A DNA stretch of 64,000 nt from Pelobates cultripes. Taxonomy: Eukaryota > Chordata > Amphibia > Anura > Pelobatidae. Below, piece after piece: positions 57,735 to 64,000 of the stretch; the stretch's first letter is position 1, and every line of letters starts with the position of its first letter. A program made the translations under genes and the position numbers. Under the pieces are notes generated by a model. It worked only from the letters and a program-made list of their open reading frames with translations, searched no databases and had not been told where the DNA came from. The DNA is taken from positions 252,033,445 to 252,097,444 of the forward strand of contig OW240912.1 in assembly GCA_933207985.1 (NCBI GenBank). Reading direction: 5' to 3'.

Positions 57735-57828
57735 TTAACATAATTAAACACAGGCAGTAAAAATACAGCTCCTACTTCCACCAAACATTCTGACCGTGGT
57801 GGACTGAGCAAAATTCCTGAGCAAAAAT

Positions 57829-58180
57829 TCAGGCTGAGACTGTGGCCAAAGCCCTGATGCAAGTGTTCTCCCAGGAGGGTTTTCCTCCCGAGATCATCTT
57901 GGATCAAGGCACACAATTTACTGCTGAGATAACCAACTAACTGTGGATAATGCAGCATTAAATCCATTTGAAGCTCACTATCACCCCCAGACCAATGGCT
58001 TGTGCGAATGCTTCAATGGTACGTTGAAGCAGATGCTCTGTACCTTACCAGCGAAGCACAAGGATTGGGAGAGGTTCCTGCCGCATCTCCTTAGTCTAAG
58101 GCCAGCTTCTATCCCTAAAAAACTGTTTTCTTACCCTTGGCGGGGTTTGTCTTTTGTGAATGAGCAAAATGTAAACGTAC
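57829..58180 (+). pseudogene. Ty3/Gypsy integrase core fragment
   Basis: AKALMQVFSQEGFPPEIILD and DQGTQFTAEI carry the second catalytic Asp region; after a frame shift HYHPQTNGLCECFNGTLKQM contains the catalytic Glu (NGLCECFNG; usually NGLVERFNG), then KDWERFLPHLL. The orientation is opposite to the pol fragment at 55017. It ends near 58110; the following 400 bp hold nothing I recognise. Confidence 0.85.
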
Positions 58181-58529
58181 GTGCGTGAACAAACTGGATA
58201 GAATCAGAGAGAGAAGGACTGGAAAAAAGGCACCTGATGAAACTACCGGTTGTGATGTGAACCGAAAAATTGAAGGGAAATACAGTGACTAACAGAAGGG
58301 AAAAATGTGCTCTTCTGAGCGGAACATAAAGAGGAGAGTCTGATTGTGGCTGATTGTGGCTTATACTTAAAGATGATATATGTCGGTATGATAAGTACAT
58401 AATCATTTAACTGATAGACTTGGGATCGAAAATTGTCTGTATCCTAAGATATAAGTGTAAAACTACTAGCCAGAAAACAGATAGCATGACAGAAAGGAAA
58501 TATCCCGATGGATATCTTGAAATGTAAAG

Positions 58530-58852
58530 TGTAGCGGAATGGGCTTTCTTTGCACTAAGGGCTGTCCATACCCTTTTGTTGCTTTATTTTCCTAGCTACC
58601 ATGTTTTTATACACTTTCACGTAATTCAGACTCCCGAACAGAGACCGACCACACAGCCCAAACACATGGAACTATTTTCGGCTTACTCCTCATGTGCGGT
58701 CAGTAAAACTAAGACCTCCATAAAACTGTCAAACCTCTAAACTGATCTGGGTGGTTTTTCAGTATGTTGCTCCCCCAGATCGGGGCTATCAGGGGATGTT
58801 GGAATTGTGTATGATATGTTTTTGGGGTACTTCTAGAAATGTATGAATAGTA
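58530..58852 (+). mobile_element. LTR fragment, TGTAGCGG type
   Basis: Starts TGTAGCGGAATGGG; shares GAGACCGACCA...TATGGAACT-like and GCGGTCAG blocks with the LTR at 52279. The 3' part is missing. Confidence 0.5.
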
Positions 58853-59595
58853 GAGTTGAGCGAACCCGAACTGAAAAGTTTGGGTTCGTACCGAACATTA
58901 CGTTTTTTGGACCCTGTACCCGAACACGGACATATCACTGTATGTTCGGGTTGGAGTTTGGTGATTTAATTACTCATTTTGAAAGGCCGCAGGGCAGCCA
59001 ATCAACAAGCGTTTGACTAGTGTGCCCTTAGAAGCCATCACAGCCATGCCTACTAATTTTTTTTTTTTTTTTAAAGTGCGTCGGTTATTCTGGATTTTTA
59101 TTTGGCCTTTTTGGGGCTGAAAAAAGAAGATTTTAGAAGAAAGAAGACATCAAATGGTAAGGTAAATGTTTTTTTTTTTTTTTTTACAGTGCAGTGGCCA
59201 GTGGCCAGTGCAGCATGTGACCCAGCTAGTAGGGGCATGTCTATTAAATAGTGAGCAGCCTGCGGCAGAGACAGGTAAATGCAGAGACTTACCTGTCAGT
59301 CTCTTCATTTACCTGTCAGAACACTCTGATTGGATGGCTTAAACCCACCAATCAGAGTGCTCTGAGCCTAATTGCAGGGAGGGGCAAGGCTTTATAAGCC
59401 TTGCCCCACCCTGCAGAGCTCAGTCTGCGCGGAGCCCTCCATGGGTGAAGAAGGATTATTATTTTTTTGCGCCTTTTTTTTTTTTTTTTCCATTTGTCGG
59501 TTATTCTGGATTTTTATTTGGGCTTTTTTGGGGCTGAAAAAAGAAGATTTTAGAAGAAAGAAGACATCAAATGTTTTTTTTTTTTTTTACAGGTT
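58853..59595. mobile_element. Palindrome-rich DNA transposon, third copy
   Basis: GAGTTGAGCGAACCCGAACT begins it; CGGTTATTCTGGATTTTTAT, GGGGCTGAAAAAAGAAGATT and the ACTCTGATTGG / CCAATCAGAGT pair are shared with 7900-8250 in inverse order. It holds an internal duplication (59085-59160 recurs at 59500-59575). Confidence 0.7.
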
Positions 59596-59782
59596 GTAGT
59601 GGATGGCCATGAGCTGCCCTGGGACTTCGACCGTTTGGGAGTTCGAAGAACCATTGTTTAAAATCCCAATAGCCACAAATAGGGTCTCTCAACCACAATA
59701 AATTAAAGGGGCTATAGTCACAGGGTAAAAGGCTGGCAAGTAGTCCCCTCCAACCCCAGTGGTGAAGTGGCTTTCGCCACAA
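59596..59782 (-). mobile_element. LTR 5'-end fragment
   Basis: Minus strand from 59782: TGTGGCGAAAGCCACTTCAC then GGGACTACTTGCCAGCC, the shared start of the Gypsy-like LTR group. Only about 190 bp are left. Confidence 0.65.
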
Positions 59783-59789
59783 TATATTT

Positions 59790-60513
59790 TTTAATTTGTC
59801 TTGCCGTGCATGCTAAAGCTAGTTGTTCCCAGTCCTATTCAACATTGTTGGCTTGTTAACTTAAATGTTATTCACCTATCTGCTTATCTCTAAAGACTTT
59901 CCACCTGAATGTCTTGCTTGACCAATCCTCACCTCCTCTGTGCATCTCCATTCCATAACTTTATTGCAGTTCTTTTCGACCCTATCATTTTTGTCTTCCA
60001 CAGTCTGAGTTAAAAGTTCCTTACTGAAAACCAGAACAGTTCTCAGTTGCCTGCCAACACCACCCCACCCCAACCTCTTTATTCGATTCATAGATAGAAT
60101 CTCACATACAATTTTAGATAATTAGAAATGACAGTTGCAAACACTACCTGCAATCAGAACATTCTTACACTCTCTTAACCCCTAAAACTCAGTCCTCACT
60201 CTCCTTACTTCTGCCCATTCTGCTTTTCACAAAGTACTTACTCATCTGAGCAATGCTTACTCCTCTTTTCGTTTTCTCTCTTCTCCCACAGCATCAAAAT
60301 ATCTCCTCACACCCACTCCCATCAACAACACCTCTACTCTATCTCTGAAACACTCCCCCCTTCTCTCATCTAGACCCCACCCATATAATACCCATTCACA
60401 CCTCCTGTCACTATCTCTCCTCGTACTTCTAGCAGCTGGTGATGTTTCTCCCAACCCAGGGCCCTTCAACTCATCTGCCTCGCACTAAAACAACTAGAAA
60501 CCACCCAGACCTC
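59790..60513 (+). pseudogene. L2-type LINE, 5' region and ORF2 start
   Basis: The plus strand is pyrimidine-rich without a long frame until about 60290, where TPTPINNTSTLSLKHSPLLS and HLLSLSLLVLLAAGDVSPNP lead to a GP and a short tail. The leucine-rich stretch followed by GDVxxNPGP occurs at the N-terminus of L2/CR1-group ORF2 proteins. A stop (60486) follows. The same element continues after the LTR insertion at 62845. Confidence 0.65.
60438..60464 (+). other. 2A-like peptide motif (GDVSPNPGP)
   Basis: Nine codons GDVSPNPGP preceded by LLVLLAA. 2A-like sequences (consensus DxExNPGP) let ribosomes skip a peptide bond and are known in several non-LTR retrotransposons. Ser replaces the usual Glu, so efficiency is uncertain. 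Confidence 0.6.
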
Positions 60514-60954
60514 TGTAACATATCACCTGGCACCCCGACTGGGTACCTCCGTTGAAGGATGCTCCTAGCGCTTCTTGAGGACCCCAAGCACTCTAGCCGA
60601 CACCACAACCACCGCAGGCCGAACCTCTCTTTCTTGAAAGCGAAGCAGGAACAAGCTCTTACAAGAACTGATTAAAGCAAGGGAATAATCAGAGCATAGC
60701 AATCCCTTGTAGCAGATTCCCCCAATAGGAGACAGGACTCCAAATTGAGGGTGAAGTAGAACTGTATTACTTGGCACCAAAGGGCCTTCTTTTATTCAGG
60801 TTTTCCCTACATAGGACAACCCACAGAGTTTTTCAGAACAACCAATAAACACATTACAACATATACAATGCAAGTAAAGCAGCCAATCAGACGCAATGGG
60901 ACAATAGAAACACACCCATCATATTCCTCCCCTCTGCTTAGGAGATAATTGAGT

Positions 60955-62033
60955 TGTGACGAGACCAATCTCGCCACATTGCATTGGAGAAGCCTGGTTG
61001 CTCGCCTGCTGCCTTTGGACTATGGCCCCCCTTTTAAAAGACTTTATTTTTGCCTGCAGAAAAGCTTCATTCGTGCTTTTCTGCCTGGGGTTCGGTAGAT
61101 TTGTTTGAATGTGTTATACCCCAGATAGGAATCCCATGGAGCTCATTCGTATGAAACTGACTGTAAAGACTTTGGCTCCATGGCGATTAAACTGTATTCG
61201 TGTGGTCTGAGCGCCATTCACTTAATAATGTGCGCTCAGACCTGAGCTATCTGGGGATATGTGAAATGTCTGTGTTTTATGTATAAATGTGACTTTATGT
61301 ATTTTAAAGTGTTTTACTGTCTTTGTGTCTTTTTGCAACCATGTGCTTAATGGAGTCTTGTGTCTATCCTGGGAGATAATTGAATTACTTATCTCCAGGA
61401 TAGAAGACTCTGAAACTGGTTTGGGCCAGAAAGCTATGCTTCATTTAGTCACAAAGGACTTTTTACTAACTTTTGAACCCCTTGTCTGATTTGTGCCATT
61501 TTTGAATATGTTGTTCCCCTGAATGGATTGATTGTAAATATGTAATTTTATGTGAATGTGATGTATGGTTTTGGAGTTATGAAAGTTGTGTAGAAAGTAT
61601 GTTTTAACTGTTTGTATAATTGAGTTTCCTCTCAGGATAAGGGGAGGGAATATGTGGGATGTAACTGTGATATGATTGGTTGTTTTATCCCTCCCTGTGG
61701 GTGGTCCTGTATTTGAAACATTGTAATAAAAACCAGGCTGGGTGTGCCAGCACCTCAGACCACTGCTTGACCCTCAACACGGAGCCTTGTCTCGTTCTTG
61801 GGGGGATTCACTGTATGCTGTTGGAGACTGATTGCCAGGAGTGTAAGCCGCTTGGGAGCTTTTCCTGTTCGTCTGCTGGCAGCTATTTGTGAGGTTCCAG
61901 TTCGGGAGTTGGAGTGCTATTTTGTATCCAGTTTGGGAGTTTGGTGTTCTGCAGTAGCTGTGCCTGTATCTCTGGAAAGGGGGCTGATCGCCTAAACGGT
62001 TTTTACCCCTTGTGTGCAAAACGGTCCGTTACA
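60955..62033 (+). mobile_element. Solo LTR, 1.08 kb, nested in the minus-strand LTR
   Basis: Starts TGTGACGAGACCAATCTCGC and ends GGTCCGTTACA, flanked by TGAGT on both sides (60950-60954, 62034-62038). The host LTR resumes exactly after it (GAGATAATTGAGT / CAATGAATG). The polyadenylation signal GTAATAAAAACC lies at 61724. No internal region is left, as expected after recombination between two LTRs. Confidence 0.92.
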
Positions 62034-62533
62034 TGAGTCAATGAATGTATCTACTCAATTATCTCCAAGCTGAAAAGTTACACTTTTTATACATTTTTAT
62101 AGCTTTGTGAGCTTACATCACATACAAATAAAACTTATATTTCTGTGATCAGCATAACTTGGGGAGCAACATATGTAAAAATCACATGAATCCATCCAGG
62201 GGTTAAAAGGTTAGGTTGAGGTCCCTTTATTATCAATTGCAAGCATGGCTTTTCCTTCCCAAACCAGTTGCCACTGGTCTGGCAGTGTCCCTGGGACACC
62301 TCCCTGCTGGAGAACAAAGGAGCTGGGGGAGGGGAAGAGCCTCACCTTCCCAGGGATTCAAAGGGGAAGAAAAAGTGTCCAAAAAGTTTCCATGTGTCCA
62401 TACACTGTTTTTAAAAGGGCCAGCACTGTACAATAAAAGTCCATAAGCCCAAATCAGTTCTTAAAGGGCAATACATCCCAGGGCCAGCAATCAGTCCTCT
62501 CCAATGCCCAGTGATGAGGTCGGTTTCGCCACA

Positions 62534-62550
62534 TTTCTCCCCTTTCCCAA
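62534..62550 (-). other. Polypurine tract
   Basis: Minus strand TTGGGAAAGGGGAGAAA immediately before the TGTGGCG start of the 3' LTR; this is the plus-strand primer position of LTR elements. Confidence 0.8.
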
Positions 62551-62844
62551 AAAGACTAACAAGGTATCTGACCTCCTGTCGGTCAGTGCCGTGGTTAGTC
62601 CAGCAACCCACCCACAAAGCATAATCAACAGAGTGGCCCACCCACAAGAATTGGTTACTGCACCTGGGGTAGTGGGTAGCTTGTCCATGTCCAGGGGCTC
62701 CACTACGGCTCTGGGAGGTACAATGAAAGTCCATAAGCCCAAATCAGTTATTAAAGGGCATCCCAGCTCCATAGTCGCAAGGCAGAAGGCTAGCAATCAG
62801 TCCTCTCCAATGCCCAGTGGCGAGGTCGGTTTCGCCACAACCTC

Positions 62845-63560
62845 ATCCAAATACCCTGCAGTTTATCCTCCTCTACCAACATTCAGTGTGCACTCTGGAA
62901 CGCCCGTTCCATCTGTAGCAATATTAAATCAACAGCCACACATAACCTCTTCATCTCCAATTCCTTAAGACTACTAGCACTCACTGAGACCTGGCTTTCC
63001 CCCTCTGATACCGCTACTCCAGCTTCTTTATGTTTCGTTGGACTACAATTCTCCCACACTCCCAGACTCAACTGTAAAGGCGGCGGTGTAGGCATCCTTC
63101 TCTCCCTGCAATGTAGCTTTCAACCTATCCTCCTGGCCCCTGCCCTATCCTTTACTTCCTTTGAAGTTCACACTGTCTGCATATTTAAGCCCACTCCTTT
63201 AAGAATTGCCATTATCTGTGCCCCCAACCCCGGTCATCCTAGATTATTCATTGAACACTTTTCTTCCTGGCTACCCCACTTTCTCTCCTCTAGCACTCCT
63301 TCCCTCATACTTGGGGACTTTAACATCCCAATCAACAACCTCAACTGCCCTGATACCCCCCCGTCTGCGCTCTGTAACCTCCTCCTTCGGCCTCACACAG
63401 TGGTCTACTTCAGCAACTCATACAACAGGGAACACTCTTGACCTCATCTTTACCAATCTTTGTACCACCTCTAATCTCTCCACTCTTCCATTTCCTTTGT
63501 CTGACCACCATCTGCTAACATTTGACATCAGCATACCCCGTATCCAAAGTTCACCACCCT
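62845..63560 (+). pseudogene. L2-type LINE ORF2 endonuclease (continuation)
   Basis: ALWNARSICSNIKSTATHNL, LLALTETWLSPSDTATPAS, KGGGVGILLS, then LILGDFNIPINNLNCPD and, after a +1 shift at the C-run near 63356, TGNTLDLIF and LSDHHLLTFDIS. These are the catalytic blocks of an apurinic-type endonuclease in L2/CR1 order. The frame is broken once and ends where a minus-strand CR1 inserted (63562). Confidence 0.85.
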
Positions 63561-63561
63561 C

Positions 63562-64000
63562 ATAGTTACATAGTTACATAGCTGAAAAGAGTTCAGCCTA
63601 CCTCAAATTTGTTTTTTGCTGTTGATCCAAAAGAAGGCAAAAAAAAACAGTTTGAAGCACAATTTTGCAACAAGCTAGGAAAAAAAATTCTTCTTGACCC
63701 CAGAATGGCAGTCAGATTTATCCTTGGATCAAGCAGTTATTACCCTACATTGAAAGATTATATCCTTGAATATTCTGTTCTTGCAAGAATGCATCTAGTA
63801 GCCGTTTGAACATCTGTATGGACTCTGATAAAACCACTTCTTCAGGCAGAGAATTACACATACTGATTGTTCTTACAGTAAAAAAACCTTTCCTTTGCCT
63901 TAGATGAAATCTTCTTTCTTCCAGTCTAAACACATGGCCTCGTGTCCTATGTAAAGTCCGGTTTGTGAATAGATTTCCACACAATGGTTTGTATTGGCCC
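63562..64000 (-). pseudogene. CR1 LINE, fourth copy, 3' end
   Basis: Starts at the CR1 tail (TTACATAGTTACATAGCTGA) and reads into the ORF2 C-terminus (CGNLFTNRTLHRTRGHVFRL, EERRFHLRQRKGFFTVRTIS, SLPEEVVLSESIQMFKRLLD). It closely matches 48290-48735 and continues beyond the window. Confidence 0.92.

Larger units (their letters stand above)
60514..62839 (-). mobile_element. LTR retrotransposon (Gypsy-like), minus strand, mostly deleted inside
   Basis: Flanked by ACCTC at 60509-60513 and 62840-62844. Read on the minus strand: a partial 5' LTR (62839 to about 62719, TGTGGCGAAACCGACCTC), 170 bp of internal sequence, a polypurine tract, then the complete 3' LTR (62533-60514, without the nested solo LTR about 935 bp) ending GTTACA. 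The two LTR starts differ at several bases. The internal frame (GWATLLIMLCGWVAGLTTAL) is not recognised. Confidence 0.85.

Overview
This is animal nuclear DNA made almost entirely of transposable elements, with no host gene that I can recognise. The mix of elements points to an amphibian, most likely a frog. That mix is CR1 and L2-type LINEs, L1-type LINEs, Penelope-like elements with GIY-YIG endonuclease, several Tc1/mariner families, hAT elements, Ty3/Gypsy LTR elements and dispersed repeats of the 'TATATAGCGCCAACAAATTCC' type. The call rests on element families only. No tRNA, rRNA, CRISPR array or bacterial-style operon was seen.

Layout. 1-2.0 kb: CR1-like LINE fragment, hAT end, a 200-bp foldback. 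2.1-6.7 kb: an L1 on the minus strand broken by a Penelope-like element whose flanks are long inverted repeats. 6.7-11.7 kb: a palindrome-rich DNA transposon holding a GC-rich minisatellite and two very large CA-rich arrays made by a 1.5-kb tandem duplication. 11.7-15.6 kb: CR1-like LINE, then an LTR element with an unrecognised gag-like frame ending in Gln/Pro-rich repeats. 16.1-17.1 kb: L1 ORF1 (minus). 19.9-26.4 kb: an essentially full-length CR1 with intact ORF1, interrupted by a solo LTR (5-bp target duplication) and by a Tc1/mariner element with an intact DD37E transposase. 28.2-29.6 kb: second Penelope-like element with a hammerhead-ribozyme-like fold. 32.3-34.6 kb: two near-identical 0.8-kb direct repeats. 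34.6-36.3 kb: a complete but decayed DD34E Tc1 element. 38.2-42.3 kb: hAT-type elements containing TG and GA arrays. 43.2-50.4 kb: CR1, Tc1 and L1 relics. 50.8-58.9 kb: LTR copies, gag/pol relics of Gypsy type, hAT transposase relics and one zinc-finger remnant. 59.8-64 kb: an L2-type LINE with a 2A-like motif, interrupted by a minus-strand LTR element that itself carries a solo LTR.

Only two reading frames look undamaged: CR1 ORF1 (20186-21130) and the DD37E transposase (24196-25212, minus). Nested insertions with clean target duplications give a relative timeline: CR1 before the LTR and before the DD37E element, and L2 before the minus-strand LTR element before the solo LTR. Most other frames are shadows of repeats or broken element genes.
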